Shown piece after piece: positions 8,900 to 17,522 of a stretch of DNA of 64,000 nucleotides. Source of the DNA: Planctomycetales bacterium 71-10 (GTDB taxonomy: Bacteria > Planctomycetota > Planctomycetia > Isosphaerales > Isosphaeraceae); NCBI GenBank assembly GCA_001898385.1, contig MKTT01000099.1, positions 40,648 to 104,647 on the forward strand, in the 5' to 3' direction. The notes below the pieces were generated by a model. The model was not told where the DNA came from, ran no database searches, and was given only the letters and a program-made list of their open reading frames with translations. Each line of letters begins with the position of its first letter. Position 1 is the first letter of the stretch. The position numbers and the translations under genes were made by a program.

Positions 8900-9610
8900 T
8901 CACGGCCGGGACGCCCTGGCGTCCCATTGGTCCTCGGCGGCGCTGCGGCGGAGGTAGTTCGGCCTCAGGTCGTCGGGGGGGACGGCGGGGACGTCGAGCG
9001 CCCGCAGGGCCAGCTCGATCAGGCGACGGCCCGCGGGCCGGTGGATCGGGTCGTCGGGGTCGACGTCGGGGAGCCCGGCGAGGTTCGCGCGGATCGCCGC
9101 CGAGCGCAGGCCGGGGCCGAGCACCAGGACGTCGGGCCCGACGCCCGCCGCCCACGCCTTCAGGGGCTCGATCCGGCTGGGGCCGAGCGCGACGAGCGGC
9201 CCGCCGGGGGCCTCGCGGGCGAACTCGGCCGCGTAGACGTCGCCGCGCTGGGCGTCGCCGACGACGACCACCCGGGTCGCCTCGGCGGGCGCGTTCCGCG
9301 CGACCGCCTCCAGGCTGTCGAACCCCGACAGCCGCGCGCCGGCGGCGTAGGCGAGCGTCCGGGCGGCGGTCAGGCCGATCCGCATCCCCGTGTACGACCC
9401 CGGCCCCAGGCCGACGGCGACCAGGTCGAGGTCGAGCGGGCGCAGGCCGGCCGCGCGGAGGAGGTCCCGGACGCACGGGATCAGGTCGCGGCCGTGCTTG
9501 CGGCCGGCGTCGGTCTCGGCCTCGAAGGTCGCGCCGGCCGCGGTGCGGACGCCGACCGTCGAGCGGTCGCCGGAGGCGTCCAGGGCCAGGATGTTCGCGG
9601 GAGGGGTCAC
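8900..9610 (-). CDS. tsaB: tRNA threonylcarbamoyladenosine biosynthesis protein TsaB
   Basis: About 236 residues from a GTG at 9610. The sequence ILALDASG followed by VGLGPGSYTGMRIGL is the diagnostic TsaB ASKHA-fold signature. TsaB is the scaffold partner of TsaD in adding threonylcarbamoyl to A37 of tRNAs reading ANN codons. The start is uncertain: a TTG at 9691 would add 27 residues without family similarity. The C-terminal half (PNYLRR) is variable, as in the family. It lies 63 nt upstream of the DUF1559 start on the same strand. Confidence 0.88.
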   Translation of the reverse strand: MTPPANILALDASGDRSTVGVRTAAGATFEAETDAGRKHGRDLIPCVRDLLRAAGLRPLDLDLVAVGLGPGSYTGMRIGLTAARTLAYAAGARLSGFDSLEAVARNAPAEATRVVVVGDAQRGDVYAAEFAREAPGGPLVALGPSRIEPLKAWAAGVGPDVLVLGPGLRSAAIRANLAGLPDVDPDDPIHRPAGRRLIELALRALDVPAVPPDDLRPNYLRRSAAEDQWDARASRP

Positions 9611-9954
9611 GGTCGGGGCTCGGGGTTCGGGCGGCGGCGTCGGGGCGGGCGACCGACTATAGCCGCCCGCCCGCCCCCGAGTCACCCGCAATCGGCCCCG
9701 GCGCTCGGGCCGCCTCGTCGCACGAAGTGAACGCCTCCATGACTCCGCGGCTTGACGCCGTCCGGGCGACGGTCCTATTGTTCTTATATTGAGGAAGAAG
9801 CACGGCCCCGAGGGAATTCCCCTGGCGAAGTGCGTCGGGTAAAATTACGTAAGATGAGGGACCCTCGGCTCCGCAGGGCCTCCCTTTTCGCCCCCGGCCG
9901 GGAGGATGATCCCTCCCGGCAGCCTCCCCTCCTCTGGTCGGAGGATCCCCCTCG
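9611..9954. other. Divergent intergenic region tsaB / metallophosphoesterase
   Basis: 344 bp without a gene. The part near tsaB is GC-rich, with a TATAGT-like box on the minus strand (9656-9661). The stretch 9752-9860 is unusually AT-rich for this genome and carries a plausible plus-strand promoter. No RNA gene was recognised. Confidence 0.5.
9752..9781 (+). promoter_or_regulatory. Candidate sigma-70 promoter for the metallophosphoesterase
   Basis: TTGACG (9752-9757), an 18-bp spacer and TATTGT (9776-9781) in an AT-rich island. It would give a leader of about 165 nt before the GTG start at 9955. Position and composition support it; the -10 match is only partial. Confidence 0.4.
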
Positions 9955-10722
9955 GTGCGTCGTGCGTTAATCAGCGATATCCACGGGAATCTCGAAGCGC
10001 TGGAGACGGTCCTGCGCGACATCGAGGGCCAGGGGGTCGACGAGATCTATTGCCTGGGCGACGTGATCGGCTACGGCCCGAACCCGCGCGAGTGCATCGA
10101 CCTGGTCATCGAGAATTGCGCCGTCACCCTCCTGGGCAACCACGACCAGGGGGCCATGTTCGACCCCGACGGCTTCAACGTCGGCGCCGAGCGGGCCATC
10201 TTCTGGACCCGGGGCCAGCTGGAAAGCTCCACCGACCGCGCCGGCAACGAGCGGCGCTGGGAGTTCCTCGGCGAGCTGCCGCGGTCGCACAAGGCGTCGC
10301 CGTTCCTGTTCGTCCACGGCTCGCCGCGGAACCCGCTGAGCGAATACATCTTCCCGGAGGACATCTACAACCATCGGAAGATGGAGCGGCTGTTCCAGAT
10401 GGTCGACCGCTACTGCTTCCAGGGGCACACGCACGTCCCCGGCGTCTTCACCGAGGGCTTCCAGTTCTTCGCCCCGGAGGAGATCGACCACGAATACACG
10501 CTGGGCGACGGCAAGCTGCTGATCAACGTGGGCTCCGTCGGCCAGCCGCGCGACGGCGACCCGCGGGCCTGCTACACCATCCTCGACGACGGGGACGGCG
10601 CCCGGGCCCCCCGGATCAACTACCGCCGGATCCCCTACGACTTCGAGAAGACGATCCAGAAGATCCACGCGATCCCCGACCTGGAACCCTTCCTGGGCGA
10701 CCGACTCCGCCAGGGTCGCTGA
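9955..10722 (+). CDS. Calcineurin-like metallophosphoesterase
   Basis: 255 residues from a GTG at 9955, with GGAGG at 9940-9944. The metallophosphatase motifs appear in order: [19 protein letters not shown], a histidine in FVHGSP and GHTHVPG. The GDVIGYG form places it near the YfcE/DR1281-like cytosolic phosphodiesterase group rather than secreted PhoD-type enzymes, and no signal peptide is present. The substrate is unknown. It stands alone, with a long leader and its own candidate promoter. Confidence 0.88.
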   Translation: MRRALISDIHGNLEALETVLRDIEGQGVDEIYCLGDVIGYGPNPRECIDLVIENCAVTLLGNHDQGAMFDPDGFNVGAERAIFWTRGQLESSTDRAGNERRWEFLGELPRSHKASPFLFVHGSPRNPLSEYIFPEDIYNHRKMERLFQMVDRYCFQGHTHVPGVFTEGFQFFAPEEIDHEYTLGDGKLLINVGSVGQPRDGDPRACYTILDDGDGARAPRINYRRIPYDFEKTIQKIHAIPDLEPFLGDRLRQGR

Positions 10723-10914
10723 GCGGTCGAGCCCCCCGCCGCGAGGCCGCCGCGCGCAGTCCGGCTTGCGGACGGCGCGTCCCCTCGCGACAATCGAGGG
10801 GAACATCGGGGCGTCCTTCCCGAGCGCCGCGCGGGCCCGCCTCGGGCCCGGGGCGGGCCGGCCGCATCGCCCTGCCCCCGCCTCGCCGCCCAACCGCTTC
10901 GGGAAGCCTCGTTC

Positions 10915-13176
10915 ATGAGCAATGAGAGACGCCTCGTCGTTTTCGTGATGCTGACGTTCCTGTGGGTCATGGGCTTCCCCATGCTCCTCCAGAAACTCGG
11001 CTGGATGCCCGCCCCCGCGCCGAAGAAGCCGGCCGCGGCGCAGGCCGGGGCCGACGCGGCCGGGAAGCCCGACGCCGTCGCGGCGGCGAAGCCCGAGGAC
11101 GCCAAGCCCGACGCGGGCGGGGCGAAACCCGCGGGCGAGGCGAAGCCCGAGGCCGACGAGCCGAAGATCGAACTCGTCCCGGCCGCCGAGCTGACGATGG
11201 GCTCGCTGGACGATAGGTCGCCCGGGGCGTATCGCTTCCAGATCCAGCTCGACCAGAAGGGGGCGGGCGTCGCCTCGGTCCTCTCCTCGCGCTACGAGGC
11301 CGACTTCGAGGGCCGGGTCAATCCCCACCGGCCGATGCAGCTCATCGGCCGCGACCCGAATCGGCCGAACACGGTGGGCTCGTGGGCGAGGCCGCTGTCG
11401 ATGACCCTCAGCCCGCTCGACGCCGCCGGCCGGCTCGCGCCGACGATCCCGGCCGAGCGGATGCAGCTCGCCGCGATGAACCCCGGCGCCCCGCCCTCGG
11501 CCGACCTGCTGGACATCGAGACCTGGGACGTCGTCCGCGACGACCAGGGCCGGGCCGTCCGGCCGCTCTCGCGCCCGGCCGCGGGGGACGTCCCCGCCGC
11601 CGAGGGCCAGGAGGTCGTCTTCCGGACCACGGCCGAGAACGGCGTGGTGGTCACCAAGACCTACCGGCTGTGGCAGGGGGAGGACGGCTTCGACCTCGGC
11701 CTGAAGTTCGAGAGCCCCGACAAGGAGCGGGCCTTCACCTACAACCTGATGGCCCCCTACGGCATCCCGATCGAGGGCGAGTGGTACACCACCACGTTCC
11801 GCGAGGTCTTCTTCGGCACCGCCGCGGCCGGCGGGGCGACGACGCTCACCGCCCACACGGCCTATGAGATCGCCAAGGCCGCGCCCGACAAGCCCATCGA
11901 GTCCACCGTCGAGCCCCTGCGGTTCGCGGGCGTCGAGAACCAGTATTTCGCCATCCTGCTCGCCCCGGTCCTGGCCTCGAACAACCCGGACGACCGCATC
12001 GACCGCGAGTCCCAGGCCGTCCTCCTGGATCGCCACCCGCAGGACGCCCAGAAGTCCGACGTCGGCGTCCTGATCGGGTCGCGGCCGGTCACCGTGGGGC
12101 CGAACGTCCCCCGTGAGTTCGCCTTCAAGGTCTTCGCCGGGCCCAAGACCGAGGCCGCCCTCACCCCCTTCGGCGCCGAGGAGCTGGCGGTCTATCGCAA
12201 GGGGATCATCCCCCTCGCCCCCACGATCGCCCGCTACTTCATCACGCCGATCCTGTCGTTCACCTACGGGGTCACCGAGCGCGTGGCCTCGGCCTTCGGC
12301 GGGACGCGGGGCAACTACGGCCTGGCCATCATCATGCTGACGCTGATCGTCAAGATGATGCTGTTCCCCCTGGGCCGGAAGCAGGCGCTCATGGCCCAGC
12401 GGATGCAGGAGCTTCAGCCGCACCTCAAGGCGCTCCAGGACAAGTACAAGGACGACAAGGAGAAGCTCACCCGCGAGACCTTCGCGCTGTACAAGAAGCA
12501 CAACGCGAATCCCGTCGCGGGCTGCGTCCCGGCCCTGGTGCAGATCCCGATCTTCGTCGGGCTGTGGCAGGCGCTGAACACGTCGGTCGCGCTGCGGCAG
12601 GCCCCGTTCCTCTGGATCAACGACCTGGCCGCGCCCGACATGCTGTTCCGCATGCCGTTCGACGTGCCGTTCCTGGGCCACTGGTTCAACGTCCTGCCGA
12701 TCCTGGTCGTCGGCCTGATGATCTTCCAGACCCACCTGTTCTCCCCGCCGGCCACGACGCCGGAGATGGAGATGCAGCAGAAGACCATGAAGTACATGAT
12801 GGTGGTGATGGCCGTCATGTTCTACAAGGTCCCCTCGGGCCTGGGCATCTACTTCATCACGAGCAGCCTGTGGTCGATCGGCGAGCGCCTGCTGCTGCCG
12901 AAGATCGTCCACGAGAAGCCCAAGGCGGACGAGGGCCTCGGGGTCGACGACAAGGACGATCGGCCCCGCGGCGGCCCGATCGCGCCGGAGAAGTCCAAGG
13001 GCGGCCTCGCCCAGTTCTGGAGCCGCGTGCTCGAAGAGGCCAAGAAGGACCCGACCTACCGCAAGATGGTCGACGACCGGGCCGACCAGCCGTCGCCCGA
13101 CAAGAAGCGCGACCGCAACGGCGACGCCGACCGTCCCGACCGCGATCGTCCCCGCGCCCGGCCCAAGCGGAAGTGA
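10915..13176 (+). CDS. yidC: Membrane protein insertase YidC
   Basis: 753 residues, about 200 longer than E. coli YidC. One N-terminal TM helix (about residues 8-30) is followed by an Ala/Pro/Lys/Glu-rich linker (to about residue 85), a periplasmic beta domain, and the 60-kDa inner-membrane insertase domain (about residues 425-665). The insertase domain contains the groove segment VKMMLFPLGRKQ, with its conserved Arg, and the FSPPATTPEM loop. A basic C-terminal tail of about 85 residues rich in Lys/Arg/Asp could contact ribosomes. It inserts membrane proteins with or without SecYEG. mnmE follows, echoing the ancestral yidC-mnmE order. Confidence 0.95.
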   Translation: MSNERRLVVFVMLTFLWVMGFPMLLQKLGWMPAPAPKKPAAAQAGADAAGKPDAVAAAKPEDAKPDAGGAKPAGEAKPEADEPKIELVPAAELTMGSLDDRSPGAYRFQIQLDQKGAGVASVLSSRYEADFEGRVNPHRPMQLIGRDPNRPNTVGSWARPLSMTLSPLDAAGRLAPTIPAERMQLAAMNPGAPPSADLLDIETWDVVRDDQGRAVRPLSRPAAGDVPAAEGQEVVFRTTAENGVVVTKTYRLWQGEDGFDLGLKFESPDKERAFTYNLMAPYGIPIEGEWYTTTFREVFFGTAAAGGATTLTAHTAYEIAKAAPDKPIESTVEPLRFAGVENQYFAILLAPVLASNNPDDRIDRESQAVLLDRHPQDAQKSDVGVLIGSRPVTVGPNVPREFAFKVFAGPKTEAALTPFGAEELAVYRKGIIPLAPTIARYFITPILSFTYGVTERVASAFGGTRGNYGLAIIMLTLIVKMMLFPLGRKQALMAQRMQELQPHLKALQDKYKDDKEKLTRETFALYKKHNANPVAGCVPALVQIPIFVGLWQALNTSVALRQAPFLWINDLAAPDMLFRMPFDVPFLGHWFNVLPILVVGLMIFQTHLFSPPATTPEMEMQQKTMKYMMVVMAVMFYKVPSGLGIYFITSSLWSIGERLLLPKIVHEKPKADEGLGVDDKDDRPRGGPIAPEKSKGGLAQFWSRVLEEAKKDPTYRKMVDDRADQPSPDKKRDRNGDADRPDRDRPRARPKRK

Positions 13177-13200
13177 CGACAATCCCCCGCGGCCAGCGCC

Positions 13201-13364
13201 GTCCCCTCTCCCGCCGGGAGAGGGTGGCCCGGAGGGCCGGGTGAGGGTCGTCGGGCTTGCAGAGTCGCCCCGGCTCTCGCGATCTCGCGCCCCGATATGG
13301 CCTCCGAAATCCGACGACCCTCACCCGCCGCGGCGCGGCACCCTCTCCCGGCGGGAGAGGGGAC
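13201..13364. repeat. Paired inverted two-hairpin repeat, copy 1
   Basis: Two arms of about 54 nt face each other (13201-13254 and 13311-13364). Each arm consists of a hairpin with stem ccctctccc/gggagaggg, a second hairpin, and the tail GGGTGAGGGTCGTCGG. The second hairpin is ggccc-gga-gggcc in the left arm and gccgc-gcc-gcggc in the right arm, so pairing is kept while sequence differs. It lies between yidC and mnmE; the mnmE ribosome-binding site begins 7 nt after it. Confidence 0.8.
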
Positions 13365-13384
13365 GATTTCGGAGGGCTCGCCGA

Positions 13385-14725
13385 ATGTCCTCCTGCTTCG
13401 ACCTCGACGACGCCATCGCCGCGACGGCCTCGGCCCCCGGGCCGGGCGTCCGGGGGATCGTGCGGGTCTCGGGCCCCGGCGCGTGGCGGATCGCGACGGC
13501 CGGGTTCGAGCCGGATCGGCCGATCGACGAGTCCGCATCGCGGCCGTTCGTCGTCCGGGGCACCTATCGGCTGCCGGGGCTGAGGCCGGGCCTGCCGGCG
13601 GAGGTCGCCCTGTGGCCGGCCCCGCGGACGTATACGGGGCAGGAGCTTGCGGAGGTCCACGCCCCCGGCTCGCCCCCCCTGCTCTCCCGGCTGCTGGCGC
13701 ACGTCCTGGCGAGCGGGGCGCGGCCGGCGCGGCCGGGGGAATTCACCCTCCGCGCCTTCCTCTCCGGGCGGATCGACCTGACCCGCGCCGAGGCCGTCCT
13801 CGGCGTGATCGACGCCCGCGACCCGCGCCGGCTGGATGACGCGCTGGAGCAACTGGCCGGCGGGCTCTCCGGGCCCGTCCTGGCCCTGCGCGACCGCCTG
13901 CTCGACCTGCTCGCGCACCTGGAGGCGGGGCTGGACTTCGTCGACGAGGCCGACGTCGACCCGATCGGCCGCGCGGCGCTCGCCGCCGACCTGTCCCGCG
14001 AGGCCGACGCCCTGGACGCCCTGGCCGACCGCCTGGGCCGTCGCGATCGCTCGGGCGACGCCCCCCGCGTGGTCCTGGCGGGGCCGCCGAACGCCGGCAA
14101 GAGCCGCCTGTTCAACGCGATGCTGGGCGACGACCACGCCATCGTCTCGCCCTTGGCGGGCACGACCCGCGACACCCTCTCGGCCCCCTGCGCCTGCGAC
14201 GGCGTCCTCGTCGAGCTGGTCGACACCGCGGGCGTCGAGGCCGCCGGCGACGCCATTTCAGCCGAGGCCCAGGCCCGCGCCGCGTCCGAGGCCGATCGCG
14301 CCGACGTGGTCCTCGCCTGCTCCTCCGGCGATTCGCCCCCGATAGACCTCCCGGGCGACGAGCGGACGATCCGGGTCTGGACGAAGGGCGACGCCGCCCC
14401 GCCCCCGCCCGGCGACGGCCCGTGGATCGTCACCAGCGCCGCCGCCTCGACCGGCCTCGACGAGCTGAAGCGGGCCGTCGCCGCCGCGATCCGCCGCCGC
14501 GAATCCGAGCCCGCCTCGCCCACCTCCGCCCGCTGCCGCGACTCCCTCCTCCGCGCCGCCGCCTCCCTCCGCGCGGCTTCTGGATCCATGGCCGCCGGCG
14601 CGGGCGACGAGTTGATCGCCTTCGACCTCCGCTCTGCCCTGGACGACCTCGCCGAAGTCACCGGCGCCGTGGTCGCCGACGACGTCCTCGACCGCATCTT
14701 CGCCCGCTTCTGCATCGGGAAGTAG
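13385..14725 (+). CDS. mnmE: tRNA uridine-5-carboxymethylaminomethyl(34) synthesis GTPase MnmE
   Basis: 446 residues from the ATG at 13385, with GGAGGG at 13371-13376. The N-terminal folate-binding domain (AIAATASAPGPGVRGIVRVSG), helical domain and inserted G domain are all present. G-domain motifs: P-loop GPPNAGKS (233-240), GTTRDT and DTAG. The C-terminal CIGK supplies the essential cysteine. Unusual points: the residue after the P-loop is Arg rather than Ser, and the G4 motif reads TKGD instead of NKxD. MnmE works with MnmG to modify U34 of tRNAs. Linkage to yidC is ancestral. Confidence 0.93.
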   Translation: MSSCFDLDDAIAATASAPGPGVRGIVRVSGPGAWRIATAGFEPDRPIDESASRPFVVRGTYRLPGLRPGLPAEVALWPAPRTYTGQELAEVHAPGSPPLLSRLLAHVLASGARPARPGEFTLRAFLSGRIDLTRAEAVLGVIDARDPRRLDDALEQLAGGLSGPVLALRDRLLDLLAHLEAGLDFVDEADVDPIGRAALAADLSREADALDALADRLGRRDRSGDAPRVVLAGPPNAGKSRLFNAMLGDDHAIVSPLAGTTRDTLSAPCACDGVLVELVDTAGVEAAGDAISAEAQARAASEADRADVVLACSSGDSPPIDLPGDERTIRVWTKGDAAPPPPGDGPWIVTSAAASTGLDELKRAVAAAIRRRESEPASPTSARCRDSLLRAAASLRAASGSMAAGAGDELIAFDLRSALDDLAEVTGAVVADDVLDRIFARFCIGK

Positions 14726-14765
14726 CTCGTCGACTGCGAGCGTTTCGTCCATTTCGACGACGGCG

Positions 14766-14771
14766 TATAAT
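14766..14771 (+). promoter_or_regulatory. Candidate -10 box of the HTH/PIN operon
   Basis: A perfect TATAAT 34 nt before the antitoxin start. No good -35 hexamer is seen 16-18 bp upstream (TTTCGT at 14743-14748 is the best). The RBS AGGAGG is at 14794-14799. Autoregulation by the HTH protein would be expected for this kind of operon. Confidence 0.45.
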
Positions 14772-14805
14772 CTCTTGAGAAGACTGGACGATCAGGAGGT
14801 TTCCC

Positions 14806-15261
14806 ATGTCCACGCCGACCCCCGATTGCTTCGCCACGGTCGTCCCGAGCCGGTCCGACGCTCGGCTGGCCGAAGAACTGAGCCGCCGCTTCGCCGGACG
14901 GCGGCTGGGCGAGGGGGCGGCGGTCCGGCTGCGCCTGGACGACGAAGACATGGTCGTCCCGGCGTCTGCGGTCCGGCTGTTCCTGGACCTGCTGGCCGAG
15001 ATGTCCCGGGGCAACGCCGTCACCCTGATCCCGACCCACGCGGAACTGACCACGCAGCAGGCCGCCGACTTGCTCGGCGTCTCTCGTCCCTATGTCGTCA
15101 AGCTGCTCGACGAGGGGAAGATCCCGTCCCGCGCCGTCGGCCGATATCGGAAGGTCCGGTTCGACGACCTGATGGAATTCAAGCGCAAGGATGACGCGGC
15201 CCGGGCCAAGGTGCTCGACCAGCTCGCCGCGGAGGCCCAGGAGTTGGGGATGGGCTACTGA
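14806..15261 (+). CDS. Excisionase-type HTH protein, probable antitoxin
   Basis: 151 residues, with a strong RBS (AGGAGG, 6 nt spacing). The C-terminal half is a MerR/excisionase-like winged helix: LTTQQAADLLGVSRPYV forms the helix-turn-helix, followed by GRYRKVRFDDLMEF, which contacts DNA in this class. The N-terminal 75 residues resemble a dimerisation module. The stop overlaps the ATG of the PIN-domain gene by one base, so translation is coupled. By analogy with known HTH-PIN pairs it probably neutralises the PIN nuclease and represses its own promoter. Confidence 0.85.
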   Translation: MSTPTPDCFATVVPSRSDARLAEELSRRFAGRRLGEGAAVRLRLDDEDMVVPASAVRLFLDLLAEMSRGNAVTLIPTHAELTTQQAADLLGVSRPYVVKLLDEGKIPSRAVGRYRKVRFDDLMEFKRKDDAARAKVLDQLAAEAQELGMGY

Positions 15262-15833
15262 TGGAGCCCCCCGTCGTCGCCGTGTACGACGCCAATGTCC
15301 TGTATCCGGCCCCGCTCCGCGACCTCTTCATGGAGTTGGCTCACTCCGGCCTGGTGCGGGCCCGGTGGACGGACGCGATCCACGACGAATGGATGCGCAA
15401 CGTCCTGGCGAATAACCCGGCCCTCTCCCGCGACCGCCTGGCCCGGACCCGCGACCTGATGAACGAGGCGGTCCGGGACTGCCTGGTGACGGGCTACGAG
15501 GGCCTCATCGAACACCTGGACCTGCCCGACCGCGATGATCGCCACGTCCTGGCGGCGGCGATCCGGGCCGGCGCCCAGGTCATCGTCACCTTCAACCTGA
15601 AGGACTTCCCCGCCTCCATCCTGTCCGCCCACGCGATCGAAGCCCAGCACCCGGATGAATTCCTGGCGGCGCTCTTCGACGCCCTCCCGGCCGCCGTCCG
15701 CGCCGCGGTCGAGCGGCAGCGCGAGAGGCTGAGGAATCCGCCGAGGACGACTGAGGAGCTGCTCGCGACCCTGGAAGGCCAGGGGTTGATTCGGACCGTC
15801 GCTCGCTTGCGGTCTCTCCCGGGGCCGGCCTGA
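15261..15833 (+). CDS. PIN-domain protein, probable toxin
   Basis: 190 residues. The PIN acidic residues are visible: Asp10 in VYDANVLYP, the acidic pair in IHDEWM, Asp in LPDRDDRHVLAAA and Asp in TFNLKDFP. PIN domains are Mg-dependent ribonucleases, and many are VapC-like toxins. About 60 residues beyond the core PIN domain form a charged helical tail (RTTEELLATLEGQG), longer than typical VapC. The start codon shares its A with the antitoxin stop. A chromosomal type II toxin-antitoxin module is the most likely reading; RNA target unknown. Confidence 0.85.
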   Translation: MEPPVVAVYDANVLYPAPLRDLFMELAHSGLVRARWTDAIHDEWMRNVLANNPALSRDRLARTRDLMNEAVRDCLVTGYEGLIEHLDLPDRDDRHVLAAAIRAGAQVIVTFNLKDFPASILSAHAIEAQHPDEFLAALFDALPAAVRAAVERQRERLRNPPRTTEELLATLEGQGLIRTVARLRSLPGPA

Positions 15834-15855
15834 TCTTCATCGAGAAGTCGGCCCT

Positions 15856-16611
15856 TCAGGCCGACGGCCCGGCGCTTCGGGCCCAGTCGTCGAAGCGGGT
15901 CGGGCCGATGCGGGCGCCCTCGCCGGGGGCGAGGCCCTTCTCGCCCGTCGCGACGCCGAAGTAGCGGGCGGCGGGATCCGCGACCACGGCCCGGGCGTCG
16001 CCGCTCGCGGCCAGGAACCGGCCGACGAAACCGGCGATGGTCCCCGGCTCGGGGCCGGCCAGCTCGACGAGGCCGTTCGCGGGCGGGGCTTCGGCGAGGT
16101 CGGCCATCAGGGCCGCCACGTCGTCGGCGGCGATCGGCTGCATGGGGGACGTCGGCAGCCGGACCACGCCGCCGTCCTCGCCGGCCGCGGCGACCGCGCC
16201 GAGGAACTCATAGAACTGCGTCGCGCGGGCGATCGTGTACGGCACGCCGCCGGCCTCGATGATCTGTTCCTGCGCCACCTTCGCCCGCAGGTAGCCCCGC
16301 TCCGGGAAGCGGTCGGCGCCGACCACCGAGAGCGCCAGGTGGTGCCCGACGCCCGCCTCGACCTCCGCCGCCAGCAGGTTGCGAGTCGAGCGTTCGAAGA
16401 ACTCCCGGGCGGCGTCGGGGTCGAACGACCGGGGATTCGTCACGTCCACGACCACGTCGGCCCCTTCCAGCGCCGCCGCCAGCCCGGCGCCGGAGTAGGC
16501 GTCGACGCCGGTCGAGGGCGAGGCGGCCGTCGCCTCATGGCCGCGCCCGCGGAGGATGGCGATCATCTTCCGCCCGATCAGTCCCGTCCCGCCGATGGCC
16601 ACGATCTTCAT
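15856..16611 (-). CDS. NAD(P)-binding Rossmann protein (NmrA-like / atypical SDR)
   Basis: 251 residues beginning MKIVAIGGTGLIGRKM, the glycine-rich dinucleotide motif GGTGLIG. The body follows the atypical short-chain dehydrogenase pattern (DVVVDVTNP; LSVVGADR; YLRAKVAQEQ with the Tyr/Lys region; IARATQFYEF). It is the last gene of an apparent three-gene unit, 46 nt after an ECF41-type sigma factor. ECF41 factors are known to sit beside carboxymuconolactone decarboxylase, oxidoreductase or epimerase genes that they control, so this oxidoreductase-like protein is the probable target. The substrate is unknown. Confidence 0.85.
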   Translation of the reverse strand: MKIVAIGGTGLIGRKMIAILRGRGHEATAASPSTGVDAYSGAGLAAALEGADVVVDVTNPRSFDPDAAREFFERSTRNLLAAEVEAGVGHHLALSVVGADRFPERGYLRAKVAQEQIIEAGGVPYTIARATQFYEFLGAVAAAGEDGGVVRLPTSPMQPIAADDVAALMADLAEAPPANGLVELAGPEPGTIAGFVGRFLAASGDARAVVADPAARYFGVATGEKGLAPGEGARIGPTRFDDWARSAGPSA

Positions 16612-16657
16612 GGAGAGGTCTTCCTTCTCGCTTCGAGGGGGGTCTTTCTCAAGGCCC

Positions 16658-17503
16658 TCACTCCACCTCGGCGGAGGGCCAGCGGGCCAGCTTGTCCGGG
16701 TTCACGGTGATGTAGATCCCCTTCACGTCGTCCTCGACCCGCAGCGACAGCACGGAGACGAGCCGGCCGTCCGCGTGGAAGGCCAGGCCGGGCTCGCCGT
16801 TGACGTACGCCGGGGTGGCGTGCTGCAGGCGTCGCTTGCGGAAGATGCCGGTCAGGAATCGGGCGACCCGCTCGCGGCCCCGGATGACCACCCGCGCCGC
16901 CGTGACCTTGCCGCCGCCGTCCGAGTGGGACTCGACGTCCTCGGCAAGCATGGCCTCGACGGCCTTCACGTCGCCCGAGCGGCAGGCCGCGAGGAACCGC
17001 TCGGCCAGGCCGTCCGCCCTCTCCGGCCTGGCCGCGGGGCGACGCCCGGCGTCGGAGCCGAGCCGCTGCCGGGCGCGAGAGACCAGCTGGCGGACGGCGG
17101 CCTCGGACTTGCCGACGACCTCGGCGATCTCCGCGTACTCGTAGTCGAACACGGTCCGCAGCAGGAACGCGGCCCGCTCGGAGGCCGAGAGCCGCTCCAG
17201 CAGGAGCAGGAAGGCCCGCGTGAGCGACTCGGCCAGGGCGGGGTCGTCGGCCGGCCCTCGCGTCTCGACCGGCGCGGGGATCCAGGGCCCGATGTACTCG
17301 CGACGCTTCCGCTCCCGCAGCCGGTCGATGCAGAGCCGGGTCGTGGTGCGGACCAGGAAGCCCTCGGGCGACGACACACCGCCCGCGGACTGGAGCCGCA
17401 CGAAGGCGTCCTGCACGGCGTCCTCGGCGTCGGCCACGCTCCCCAGCATCCGGTACGCGATCGACATCAGCCGCGGTCGCAGTCCGTTCACGTCCTCCGG
17501 CAT
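16658..17503 (-). CDS. ECF41-type RNA polymerase sigma factor with SnoaL-like C-terminal extension
   Basis: 281 residues from the ATG at 17503, preceded by GGAGGT at 7 nt. Region 2 (MSIAYRMLGSVADAEDAVQDAF) and region 4 (AFLLRTVFDYEYAEIAEVVGKSEAAVRQ) are intact. A C-terminal SnoaL-like domain carries DGGGK and ends with NPDKL, and a WIPAP linker recalls the WLPEP motif. These are the hallmarks of ECF41 factors, whose activity is controlled by the fused extension rather than a separate anti-sigma factor. It sits between a cupin gene (19 nt upstream) and an oxidoreductase gene. No clear ECF41 promoter motif was found by eye upstream. Confidence 0.92.
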   Translation of the reverse strand: MPEDVNGLRPRLMSIAYRMLGSVADAEDAVQDAFVRLQSAGGVSSPEGFLVRTTTRLCIDRLRERKRREYIGPWIPAPVETRGPADDPALAESLTRAFLLLLERLSASERAAFLLRTVFDYEYAEIAEVVGKSEAAVRQLVSRARQRLGSDAGRRPAARPERADGLAERFLAACRSGDVKAVEAMLAEDVESHSDGGGKVTAARVVIRGRERVARFLTGIFRKRRLQHATPAYVNGEPGLAFHADGRLVSVLSLRVEDDVKGIYITVNPDKLARWPSAEVE

Positions 17504-17522
17504 GGCTCGCACCTCCGCTCGG

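Noticed and set aside
9967..13182. 1071-codon open frame antisense to metallophosphoesterase and yidC
   Set aside because: Same artefact; both genes on the plus strand are well supported.
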